Of a stretch of DNA of 31,208 nucleotides, positions 8,046-18,644 are shown piece by piece. Both the position numbers and the translations under genes were made by a program. This stretch comes from Pelargonium nanum (lineage: Eukaryota > Streptophyta > Magnoliopsida > Geraniales > Geraniaceae), in NCBI GenBank assembly GCA_036897485.1, contig JAYMTF010000720.1, positions 1-31,208 of the forward strand, given 5' to 3'. Numbering within the stretch: the stretch's first letter is position 1; each line of letters begins with the position of its first letter. The notes beneath the pieces are model-generated. The model was given only the letters and a program-made list of their open reading frames with translations, searched no databases and was not told the origin of the DNA.

Positions 8046-11000
8046 ATGGCAGGCTTCACTGGTTTTGGATCTTCTTCGTCTTCTACATCCGCGTCTTCGT
8101 CTCCATTCTCCTTCTCCAATCCTTCCTCATCGTCTCCATTTTCATTCGGATCCTCCTCCTCTGCTGCCTCCACCTTTTCCTCTCCTTTCTCTTCCTCCTC
8201 CTCCGCTCCCGCTTTCTCCTTCTCCCTCTCTAGCTCCTCCGCCGCCGCCGCCTCCACCGCCGCCACCACCACCACCACCTCTTTCTTTAACCCTAACCCT
8301 AGTTCTGCCCCATCAGGCTTCGGATTCTCCACCTCCACCTCCTCCTCATCAACTCCATCATTCTCATTCGGAACATCTAGCTCTTCTTCTTCATCGTCTT
8401 TGTTTGGGGCAGCGCCATCGGCGGCTAGTTCCGGTTCATCGTTGTTCGGCGCATCCTCTTCCCCTGCTCCTTCTTTCGGGGCATCCTCTTCGCCTGCGCC
8501 TTCTTTCGGCGCATCCTCATCTCCTGCGCCCTCTTTGGGAGCCGCACCTTCGTCTTCCGCGACTTCCGGATCCTCTTTGTTTGGATCGTCGAGTCTGTTC
8601 GGTTCTTCGGCTGCTACCGGTTTCAGTGCCAGTACTGGTTCGGCATTGTTCGGGGCGTCATCTTCTTCTTCCTCATCTGCCGCAGTGCCGAGCTCAGGAT
8701 CTTTGTTTGGGGCAAATTCGTCTGCTCCATCTTTGTTTGGCGGAGCACCAACAACAGCTTCCTCTTCCGCAAACTCAGGGCCTACGTCTCTGTTTGGATC
8801 ATCATCATCATCGTCTCTGTTTGGGGGGCCATCTGCAGCTCCTTCTTCTGGTTCATCGTCTTTTACAACTGCTAGTTCTACCTTGTTTGGCTCAGGTGCT
8901 GCTTCTAGCTTGTTCTCTTCTTCTTCCAGCTCCAGCTCAGCCTCTCCTTTAGCAGCAGCTACAGCTTCTACTGGATTTGGTTTCCCAGCTGCTTCAGGAT
9001 TTTCCAAAGGCACAAGTTTCTCATCTACTACTGCCTCACTGTCTTCAGCTCCTTCTCTATCTTTAACAACCTCAGCCTCTTCAAGTTTCTCATTTGGCAC
9101 ACCCTCTTCCTTGCCTACTCAATCTTCGTTTGGCTTGAGCAATGCTGGGTCATCGGCTGCTACTGTGTCTAGCTCTAGCACGCCAGCAACAAACCCCATA
9201 TCTTTTGGAACAGCATCTTCGGCGCCGGCGCCGCTATTTTCAACTGTCACAACTACAAGCGCTTCAACTCCTGCTGGTACTGCTGCAACTGCAGCTTCTT
9301 CTGCTGCTACCACACTGTCGTTGCCTGCTTTTAGTTTGAGCTCTTCTGCAGCTGCCAGTTCAGCAGCTTCATCAGCAGCAGGGTCTTCTTCCGCAGGCAC
9401 CACAAGCTCTTTTATGGGTTTTGGTGTGACTAATACTGCTGCTTCATCAGGGACCACCAGTTCTTTGCCAAGCTTTTCTTTGTCAACCAAAGCTCCATCG
9501 CCAGCTCCAGCATCACAAACTCAACCTACAACCAACGCACTGTTCGGTAAGTTTGTTAACTTTCTTTTAGTCTTGGAGTCTCTATCATTTTAGCTCGGTT
9601 GTAGCCTAATTTTGACTTATGGACAGTGCTATACGTATTAATATTTGTTCAGCTGAAAGTTGGACTTGTGTTGTTTTATAAAAGTAGATTTTGTTGGTGA
9701 TATAAACTTGTTTTTGTGGATAAATCAGAATACACTTGATTAGTGCTTGAGTGAGGATATACACATAGTATAATTTCCCCATCGCTTAAAAATTACTCAA
9801 GACTTTGCTTTCAATCACCTTAGGAAACCGCATTATGTAGATGAAAACTCAATCTGTTTCTTTTTCTCAATTTGGGATGAAGTTTCTTCTTCAATATGAA
9901 TCAGGATGCCCTTTTTCCTTAGGTGTGATTTTTTAGAGGTTCTGTTAGGCTACGAAGGGTTTGTTCAGGTGGTCAAGAGCAGCTATTTGGTTCTGTAGAT
10001 AACATGCAGTTTAGTACGTGTATATACATATATATTATAGTTGTGAGTTTTTATTTCACTTGCCCCCCTCTCGGAAATGCTGAGGTGTGTAGATCAAATA
10101 GAATGTTTTCCTGATTGAAATTTTTTGGGTGTGGTTTTGCAATTTCATTTAGGTGCCCCTGCTTCATCTTCTGCACCTGTAACGACTTCCAGTTCAAGTA
10201 CTACTACAGCTCAGACGTCATCTTCTCTTGTTGTAGCCTCCAGTAGCGGGTCAGTAAACTTTATATTTGTGGTCATACAAAGTAGCATATATTAGCAAAA
10301 TTTGGGTTAAATTTCTGCTACTCTTGTGACAGTGACTGTTAGGTTGGATTTTTCTTTTATATACTTACATGATTAATGAATGCATATCTTTTATCTTCTT
10401 TGGCTTGTATAATGCATACCATTAGATAAATACTTAAATACATGCTATGGTCACCACCTTAAGAGTGACAGGAAACGTAGCAACAGATGAATTTGTTATG
10501 TAACTTATATATTTTGATGGTCTTGTAGGACTACTTCAAGTGTCAGCACTGCAGTAGCTACTGCCCCAAAATTACCATCTGAGATTACGGGAAAGACTGT
10601 GGAGGAGGTTTTATTTATATGTTATTTCCCTTTAATGTTGCACTGTTGCCTTTTACTTCTATGCCTAATTTCTTCTATCTAAACTTCTATATTTTGTGTG
10701 AAGATCATTAAGGAGTGGAATGCAGAGTTACAGGAGCGCACTGGGAAGTTCAGGAAGCAGGCTAATGCAATAGCTGAGTGGGATAAAAGGATCTTGCAGA
10801 ATCGTGATGTTCTTCTTAGGCTTGAGGTGCTCTATTTTCCTATGTTAAAGATAAAATCATGCGTATTAAACTAATTTAGTATGTATGAACTCTGTGAAAC
10901 TACTCTATTCCACTTTATACATGTACATGATCATTTGAAAGTTTCTTTTGAATGGTAAATTTTTCTTGTTTGCATGGAGTTGGCAATTTCATAAACATAT

Positions 11001-12367
11001 TTGTATATTAAGTATATGCTTTGTTCTGAGAAAACATATTTCTGATGAAAAAAATATCTGGCTGATTTCGTATAGGTTCACGTTCTGAATAAAGCATTAA
11101 TATAACCTGTGAAGTGCCATTTTAGTTTACTCAAAACTGAATTCATTTATGTCATTTCCAGCTTTCTTCTTTCTTTTGTTCTCTTTTACTTATGGTTTAG
11201 TATGCCAGATTGAAGTAGCAAAAGTCGTTGAAACACAAGCTAACTTAGAGAGACAGCTGGAGTTGATTGAGACTCATCAGCAAGAGGTATTTTTTGCTTG
11301 AAATTTGACCCAGTTTCTGGTTTCTTGTTACTATTTAATTTCTGAGTAGGTTAACACTAACACATTCCTCGATATAACTATCATGTGCTCCTACCATTCA
11401 CTGTGTATGATTCATATCAATCACATATGTTTTAATGATTTCTTACGCATGGATTTCCTTTTCCTGATTATGTTAGGTTGATAAGGCTTTGCAAAGTATG
11501 GAGGGAGAAGCTGAGCGCATTTACAAGGATGAGAGTGGAATCCTTTTAGATGATGAAGCTGCATCTACTAGAGATGCAATGTAAGTTCTTAGTGCTTATA
11601 TAGATATTTATATTTGTTTGTGTTTGGCTTGATCTGCTTGTGTATTATTGTTTATTATTATCTAATGAATTCATGTGTTCATGGCAATAGCCATTAGACA
11701 TACTTGTTGCAGGAGTTAAATGTATCAACTGTTGTGCCCCTACAATAGGCAGGTTTAATGTATTTGGTAGCTGAAATGAGTAGTGTTAGGAAATTGATAA
11801 ATTGGAGAAATAACTTCTCTCTATTATATTCAATTTTTCATAGCATGGATGAGAATTTTTCTGTTTACTTCTTCTCTTGTCTGGGTTTCAGGTATGAGCA
11901 AGCTGAATTCATAGAGAGGGAGTTGGAACAGATGACAGAACAGATTAAATCGACTATTCAGGCCCTTAATGCCAACCAGGTAAGACCTTTTCTCACTACC
12001 CATTGTATTAATTATTAATCAAATAAAATATGACACTCATGTCTTTGTTTATCATTTAGGGTGGAGAACTTGATGCAGTTGATGGGATGACTCCATTAGA
12101 TGTAGTTGTACGAATCTTGAACAATCAACTTAGTTCTTTGATGTGGATTGATGAAAAGGTTAGTATTTTCTATTTCTATGATGTGGATTTGGGTCTGTTT
12201 ATAGTGTTCTACCTCGATGTTTTCTTACCCTCGTATATTTTTTTCGTTGACCACCGACACCTAATCTTTATCAGGCTGAAGAATTTTCATCTCGCATCCA
12301 AAAGCTTGCTACCCAAGGTTCTCCAACAGATCGCAATTCAACAGGTCCAAAATTTTGGATGTATTGA
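8046..12367 (+). CDS. NUP62: Nuclear pore complex protein NUP62 (Nsp1 family), nine exons
   Basis: Exons 8046-9546, 10153-10249, 10529-10607, 10704-10826, 11209-11286, 11477-11580, 11892-11979, 12060-12158 and 12275-12367 join in frame to 753 codons plus stop, close to the length I recall for plant NUP62. Residues 1-~540 are Ser/Ala/Thr-rich with many SLFG, FGF, SFG and related FG dipeptides: the disordered barrier domain of the central channel. Residues ~550-720 are the Nsp1_C coiled coil, which by family binds NUP54 and NUP58; IIKEWNAEL and AIAEWDKRIL are recognisable family stretches. The gene is single-copy housekeeping type, needed for nucleocytoplasmic transport. Exon 2 must use the GTCAGT donor at 10250, because the GTAAAC site four bases on causes a stop. 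The exon 5 acceptor is CCAG at 11205-11208. Confidence 0.94.
8448..8537 (+). repeat. Three in-frame 30-bp repeats inside NUP62 FG domain
   Basis: Three consecutive 30-nt units (8448-8477, 8478-8507, 8508-8537) encode GASSSPAPSF, GASSSPAPSF and GASSSPAPSL. They differ mainly at synonymous positions, indicating in-frame tandem duplication within the disordered domain. Confidence 0.9.
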
Positions 12368-13477
12368 GAAATGGATCGTACACCATTCTTTTTTATCATC
12401 AGTTTGTGATCACATCATAAATTTACACCTGTAATTGACTAGTAATTACTGTGCATCAAGAGTACATTCTCACATTATGGGTTTCATACATGAAGATATT
12501 TGTGATTTACCTAAAAAAATGTGGAGTTGTGTTTAGCGGAACAATTGCGCTGTTTAAAAATGGTCATTGATTGATTTGTTCAGCATGATGGCATTTTAAT
12601 GGTTGGTTTTGTTAAGGTTTAAGTTTTTTGTGATTGTGTAATGTATGGGCCACCTTTTGGCCATCTTCAAGTCGTGCTTTCTAGAAAATCCATGCTTTAG
12701 TTCTATTTGTGAAGTTTTTTTTTTTTTTTTGAGGCCCAATGAGCTGTTTCTTTTTCTCATAATCTTTTCTCACCCCGCGTCTTTCTATCGGATAATATTG
12801 TTAGGTTCTCAATGCATTGAGAACATGAGTTCTCAAATAACATTGTGGCTTTTGATATGGATAAACCTCTAAGAGGTATGAGTCCTTAAAAGAGGTATTG
12901 ATAGCATGAGACAAATAGATTCACAACATATAATTAATATAATAATTTATGTCTCGTCAATGAAAAAATCCATTTTAACAAGAACCTTGCTTACGTGACA
13001 AATTAAACTAAGATATAACAAATAAGGACTTAATTTCAGTTCCACTCTAAGAGATAATTGGACTGTTGCTGGTTTTAAGAGAAAAAAACACGCAAGGGTT
13101 TCGTAATGACAATGACTCACATTGCAAAAGCTATAGAGCCGTTAAAGTGGTGGATAAGATATACGAAAAGCAGATCAGAGATATTGCAATTCACTCGAAT
13201 CAAAACTTATGCTCCTAGTTGAAATAGCAGGCAAAAACTTATAACCTGCCGTTTAATCGCTTGATACAAAACTTAAAGTTGTTTTTTCTTTCTTTTCCGG
13301 ATCAAAACCTTTCGTTAATGTACTCATTCGGTCATCACATTTACTAAAATGCTGATACAAGAATTGCATTTATTTGAAAGGAACCATCTCTGCGATGCTT
13401 CAGGTAAGGTTTAAGTCTAACCTTCAACCTCCTCCAGGGTGATGGCTACAATAGGGTATTGAGAGTTGGAATAATTA
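12368..13477. other. Convergent intergenic gap between NUP62 and RHIP1
   Basis: Contains the 3' UTRs of NUP62 (from the left) and RHIP1 (from the right). A 15-T run lies at about 12717-12731 and a perfect 20-bp palindrome at 12805-12824. No coding signal on either strand. Confidence 0.5.
12805..12824. repeat. Perfect 20-bp palindrome
   Basis: GTTCTCAATGCATTGAGAAC equals its own reverse complement, and a partial repeat of its arm (GAGTTCTCAA) follows a few bases later. It lies between the two convergent genes. Confidence 0.9.
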
Positions 13478-16400
13478 TCAGACTGATATACCATAATTAC
13501 TGATCTTAGAAACCTCCTTGGTCAAACCATTTCTTTCTCGTTTCGCCTCCTTTGCCAGGTTATTCACCTGTCAGCCAAGTAAAATATGGATAAGCGACTT
13601 TTTCGTACAAACATTTCAAATTATCATCAAAGACTACAAGACTAGAGTAAGAAAACAAAGAAAATCACATTAGCTAGAGGATTGCTACAAAACTGATCAC
13701 TAAACAAGCCATTAACTCCCAACCGGTAGCTTACTAGAGATGTGGTCTGCTTTTGAAGTACTCACAGTTATTTGGCTTCAAATATCTATCATAGATATGT
13801 TACTCAAATATGGTAATTAAACTGAATCCATAATAAAAGATAAGAACTCAGTGGTAGAATCCAGTCCCCGTAGATAATAAAATTATTAGCTTCTTCAGAT
13901 TAGCATTTAGCATCACAAAATACATTAGTTAGCAAGCCAAGCCAACCATATCTGACGTGATACTCCAATACAGTCAACTACTATAAGCGTAAACTTTCAT
14001 TCAGAAGCTAGGAAGTTCAAACACTTACTTGAGTTCGAAATCGAGATGCTTCTCTGCTAGGAAGTTCTTTAAGAACATCTTTCAAGCCTGGCACAACGGA
14101 ACAAATGCTTAGAAAATCTGGGTCAGTTTGCACGATTTAAAAAATGTAGAGATGTAGGATTTGCACACCTCCCGCTTGTCTTTCAATCTTATATGCAGAA
14201 CGAACCACACCTCGGATCTGCTTTCCTGCTTGTCTATGATGAAACAGAAGTTTGGAAAACAAATTCAGCACAATGCAATTAGGGGTGAATATTATGCAGC
14301 CCTTCATCTATAAACACAAACCTGAGTTTTTTCCTTCCTCGTATCAACTCCTCTTCTGCGAGCGAAGCCCTCTTCTGAAAAAATAAAAACAGAAATTGTA
14401 AATGAGCAGAGAATGACAAGGAATCCTTTCTGTAAGCTAAAACAGATAAGTTGAGTGATGCACAAGCAGAAGCTTATAACTCCAAAGTTATTGCTAACAG
14501 GTAACAGGAAACAATCACAGTGCTCAGTTCAGCTAAATCAGCTTGATAAAGAAAAGGAGGTCATGGTGATCTTCATTACTTCATAACAAAAAGTTTGTTC
14601 TGGCTCTCAGCTAAGGAAATTGTATGTTTGCTCAATAAAAGGCATGTGATTTTACCCTTCACCTTTTTCATTCACATACTAAATTACTACCTTCTAGGCT
14701 TCTATACTGCATTCCATCAAAGGATAGTAAGTTCTTTCATTAGTTTTGTTAAAAATTAGTTGTAACAGAACTACATATCCACGCCATAATTCATCAGACA
14801 TTTATCATAAAGTAATTTATTATACCAAAGGATTTTGTGCTTAAAAAGATTTAAAATAGCTTAAGTTCTGGTACTAAAAGTTCCCTTGTCATGAAATGAT
14901 TGATCAGAAAGATAAGGGGTTACCTCCAACTTCTCACTTTCAGCCTTCAGCAGGTCAAGTGATTGTCTCAACTTCTTTACTTTGGTATCAGCTCTGGAAG
15001 TTAGGGTCTGCATAAAAACAAACAAATTTCCAAAAAATTAACATTGAGATAAGACTAATGTTTACCCTCCATTTTAGTGCCTTTAATAGGCCTAATGTTT
15101 CTGGGATTTGGAATTCTTCATTTCTGTTTTTATAATTTTTTTTTTGAACCTATGGAGCAAAACCTTTTCTATTATTATTATTATTATTATTATTGTTATT
15201 TTTTTATTATTATTATTTTTTTTAATTCAAGACTTAGATAACATATATATTTTACTTCTTTATTATCAAGCTCTAGCAAATATGCAGCATCATTACATCT
15301 CATCAACTACGTAGTAACTAGAAATATCCATCATCTGATTCAAACAGACAACATATTCCGCACTGACAGTCTAATAATTCTACAGACAGTATAGTTGAAC
15401 AACGCATATCCATGTGGAACACAGAACAGATATTCTTTAACTCATTATAGAGATCAAATATACAAAGGGAAGGGTTAATATTCTAAATGATCCTCTAACT
15501 ATACATTCATATCATACTTGATCCTCCCACAATTTTTTAAATCACCATCGGTCACTTTACTTTTTCAATCTCACTGTCAATGCCCGAAAACATATTTATT
15601 TAATTCCATTCCGTTCTAAATTCTGCACATGCCTTATCCTCCATTAATTGAGTGCATGCACAAAATATGAGGCTCAAACGAAAGCTAATTTATCTGCTAA
15701 TTTTATTCTTCTTCAAAAGATAGACTTTGGAACTCTAGATGATGAGATTGTGACGATTGTCTAATCTAAGGACCGGTGGTGATTTAAGAAAATAGTTTGG
15801 GGATCAACAATGATATACATGTATAGTTAGAGGATAATTTGAGATTTTAACCCTACATATAAAATGTAAAAAAAAGAAAAGAAAAGTAAACTGAGAAGGA
15901 AAATACAAGTGCAGGTTACTAGTGCTCACCTCTTCACTCATAAGAAAACGCAAGGTACTGTAGTACAAATATCGCCTAGGCCCTGCATATCATAATCAGA
16001 TTAACGCAAAAACAATTAGCTTATAATCACACATCTAATATAACATTATAATTCAATAATTCAATGTATCTGTCTATGGATGCAGCAACCCACTAGTTCT
16101 ACAGTCTCAATAATATTAAAGTCCATACATCTTAACCAATAATAATAATAAATATTAAAGCTTAACCTACCAATAGGCTATTGGAAATAGCAAGAAATTT
16201 ACCAAGGCACAAATGTTATGCTGAAAGTTAACCAATTATAGACAAAAATAGATTGTCCTATCAACTTCAACAAATTCTCACTATAGATTACTTTGAGGCA
16301 GTATAAGTGTTTTGGAAACATACTCTTCAGTACAATAAACCCCAAGCTAGCAGCAACGCCACATGTAATCACTGGATTTGAAGTTGCAACAAGGATACCC

Positions 16401-17195
16401 TCTGCAACCAGCATTTCAAATTAAGAAGTCTTAAACAACTATAACAATACAAATAACTAAACTATCTTCCACAAGAATATTGATCAATGAATAAACCTTT
16501 AATCTTGCCAAAGAAAATATCCTCGTAAACAGCATACTCAGACTTAAGATCTTGCAGAGAATCCTACATCCAAGACAGGCAATCACAACTAGTTAAACTC
16601 AAAACAATATTCAGCAACAAACTCCACAAACTAGGTGCTTCTTGTTCTACTTAGATAACAATTTCAGTATCAGTTTCGATTCTCAGTAAAAATATGCAAC
16701 TATTAAGAGATTTAGACAGATATTCCCAGCAATTGAGTAGTGCTCTTTGCAAATTATATATCAATTACACTTGAATCATAAGATAACATCAACAACAATG
16801 AAATTCGATAATTACTTCTATTACATAACGCAATGCTAGGGCAGAATGCAACTTTGCAAGATAAAAAAACCGAAAAATTCTCTCGAAATTTCCAGGCAAC
16901 CAACAAAAACGACACAAAAAATAAAATAAATAAACGACGAGAGAGATTAGAGAGCATTTACGATGGTCTGATGAAAATGAGCTGAAGAAGTTGAGCGAAT
17001 TTGGGAGATGCGAGATCTGGAGGTGTGGAGGGCAGATTCGACATTCTCTTCGATTGTCTTCTGAAGGAGCAGAGCTTGCTGGACAGCGTACTCGATCCAG
17101 GGAGTGGTGTCGCCGAGATCTAGGGTTTTCACTTTGAATTCATGTCCATGTCCATTGTTAGGGTTATCTTCTGAAGCTTCTGTTCCCGTCGCCAT
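13478..17195 (-). CDS. RHIP1: RGS1-HXK1-interacting protein 1 homologue, nine exons
   Basis: Exons on the minus strand (5' to 3'): 17195-16962, 16563-16497, 16401-16324, 15982-15930, 15007-14924, 14374-14322, 14233-14169, 14087-14029, 13567-13478. They join in frame to 260 codons plus stop. The protein matches my memory of plant RHIP1: an N-terminal region with TPWIEYAVQQAL and SRSRISQIRSTSSAHF, one hydrophobic segment (about 102-126, GILVATSNPVITCGVAASLG onward), then a basic PRRYLYY patch, a Leu/Glu/Lys coiled coil (about 145-195), and the ending EVSKISNYGISV. In Arabidopsis, RHIP1 interacts with the G-protein regulator RGS1 and hexokinase HXK1 in glucose signalling; its biochemistry is otherwise unclear. 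The start is the ATG at 17195; an upstream in-frame ATG at 17243 is possible but not conserved in what I recall. Confidence 0.88.
15171..15220. repeat. (ATT)n microsatellite
   Basis: A run of about eight ATT triplets, then TGTTATTTTTTT and further ATT units, within a RHIP1 intron (15008-15929). Confidence 0.9.
15471..15854. mobile_element. MITE-like element with long terminal inverted repeats
   Basis: The 384-bp segment starts AGGGTTAA and ends TTAACCCT. The outer ~85-90 bases of both ends are inverted copies: the two ends share AGGGTTAA, ATCCTCTAACTATACAT, ATATCAT, TTGATCC and TTAAATCACCA, aligning at roughly three quarters identity by eye. There is no coding capacity. A possible 9-bp target duplication (ATATACAAA on the left, ACATATAAA on the right) is imperfect, so the superfamily (Mutator-like TIR or other) is uncertain. 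It sits in the RHIP1 intron between exons 4 and 5. Confidence 0.85.
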
Positions 17196-17375
17196 TGACA
17201 CACAAATGACTTTCTCTGGTTCGCAGTTGCGTCTACAAGACAAACGGTTGTGCGAGTTTGGAATCGGGTTAACCCGTTACTGTTGGGAAGTTTAGTCGGG
17301 TCAAATGGATGGTCTTTTTTGTTCGAGATTAACAACCATTTATTGGTTCCATTAATCATAAAATTAAGGGACCGT
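17196..17375. other. RHIP1 5' leader and proximal promoter
   Basis: Sequence directly upstream of the minus-strand RHIP1 ATG. Overlapping short open frames on both strands have no family resemblance. No distinct core element identified. Confidence 0.4.
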
Positions 17376-17546
17376 GAAACATGGGGTATTTTTTTTTTTC
17401 AAAGTTGAGCTACACAACGGGGATAGTTCTCTCCTTTTAACTCAAACCTCACCCCACCTGACGCAATGAGATTTAAACTCACGACCTCCTACGTGGAGAT
17501 GTATGTCTTGACTATTGCGCCACCCCCGAGGGGGCGAAACATGGGG
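17376..17546 (-). mobile_element. tRNA-derived SINE, minus strand, with 11-bp target-site duplication
   Basis: The body (about 17387-17535, minus orientation) has A-box TGGCGCAATAGT (17511-17522), B-box-like GAGTTTAAATC (about 17470-17480) and a 3' tail of ten or more A (T run at 17389-17399 on plus). Perfect 11-bp copies of GAAACATGGGG flank it at 17376-17386 and 17536-17546. These are the structural hallmarks of a Pol III SINE moved by LINE machinery. Confidence 0.87.
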
Positions 17547-17785
17547 CGTTACCATCAAGCACATAGGTCAATTGGTAAAGAGTTGTTCTAGTTTAATCTG
17601 AAGTCTCGAGTTCAAGTTCTATGGAATGTAATTGTGTGGGAGCATGGTGCTAGTCCCGTGCTGATCGTTGACCTACCGATAATGCAACTGTGCTAAAACT
17701 TGATAGGAGGAGCTTGGTAATGTCCCGTGCTGCTCGCGGACCCACTTCAAAAGACTCATCTTGGTTAGGACAAGAAAGAAACATG
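17547..17785 (+). mobile_element. Second tRNA-derived SINE-like element, plus strand
   Basis: A-box-like TAGGTCAATTGG (17564-17575) and B-box-like GAGTTCAAGTTCT (about 17608-17620) lie at tRNA-like spacing near the 5' end, followed by about 160 bp of unique body. GAAACATG recurs at 17778-17785, matching the GAAACATG at 17536, so the shared octamer may be this element's target duplication. Exact ends are uncertain; a nine-T run follows at about 17793. Confidence 0.6.
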
Positions 17786-18644
17786 TCGTATTGTTTTTTT
17801 TTGTCCCAAGCATCTTAAATTACTTTTGTTTTTTCTTATCTTAACACATTAAAGTATATCACACTTTAACTAATCCGCAATTGATAAGAACACAAATGCA
17901 GCAAAACATTCTCTACCAATTATGACAGTTGTATTTTCAAGAACTTTAAATTGTTTCATTTCACTTTACCACAACTACATTTAAGAAAATAATACACAAA
18001 AGTGATACATCATCTCAAAGATATTTGCCTAGTACCGTGGGAGGCAACATATTGTACTCTTTTTTCTTTCAACATAGTTTTTCGGTTTATAAGACCATGT
18101 TACACAAAAGAGAGCAAAGAATTTTAGTATGGACACATTCAAATTGGATCCAGACTGGCACTCCACGCCCACAAATTTATGAGACAGGTATGAGTCATGA
18201 CGTGTCAAACTCTCGTAGATATGACTTAATTTCAACCATTCTCATTGAACCTTAAACATGCACAAATCTGGTATTGCCAAATGCAGAGATCAGTTCACAA
18301 GTTGCAGTAAAATATTATACACAAAAATCTGTAAACATGAAGCCTAACTCAACCCAAAATCATTTCACTGAAAGCAAATTTCAGTTTCCTACAAATCAAA
18401 ACACAACTCATTTTGAACCACTGAGAATGGAAATGAAAAGTCGGAACCAGTTTTCAGCCAGTTAACACCTAGGCTTGAGATTACTTGATACAACATGGAG
18501 ATATATTAATATGAGTTACAGACTATACATCAAGACATCAAACAATGGCAAAAGAGGAAAAGCTCTTTGTCTACATCTTCGTATGAACAATTAAAGGACC
18601 GATCCATCATACTAAAACACCATTCTTCTACATGTGTCGATATA
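17786..18644. other. Intergenic region including the MON2 3' UTR
   Basis: Sequence downstream of the MON2 stop (18645) on the minus strand; the proximal part is presumably 3' UTR. Short open frames show no recognisable domain. No further element identified. Confidence 0.4.

Noticed and set aside
7963..8952. 329-codon plus frame rich in Pro, Leu and His overlapping NUP62 exon 1
   Set aside because: Frame-shifted reading of the Ser/Ala-rich FG exon. It has no ATG start, and splicing and domain evidence support the 8046 frame.
10254..10259. Alternative GTAAAC donor at the end of NUP62 exon 2
   Set aside because: Using it puts an in-frame stop in the next exon; the GTCAGT donor at 10250 keeps the Nsp1_C frame.
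17468..17522. Possible tRNA gene from A-box and B-box motifs
   Set aside because: It does not fold into a cloverleaf and is bounded by a target duplication and A tail, so it is a SINE head and not a tRNA.
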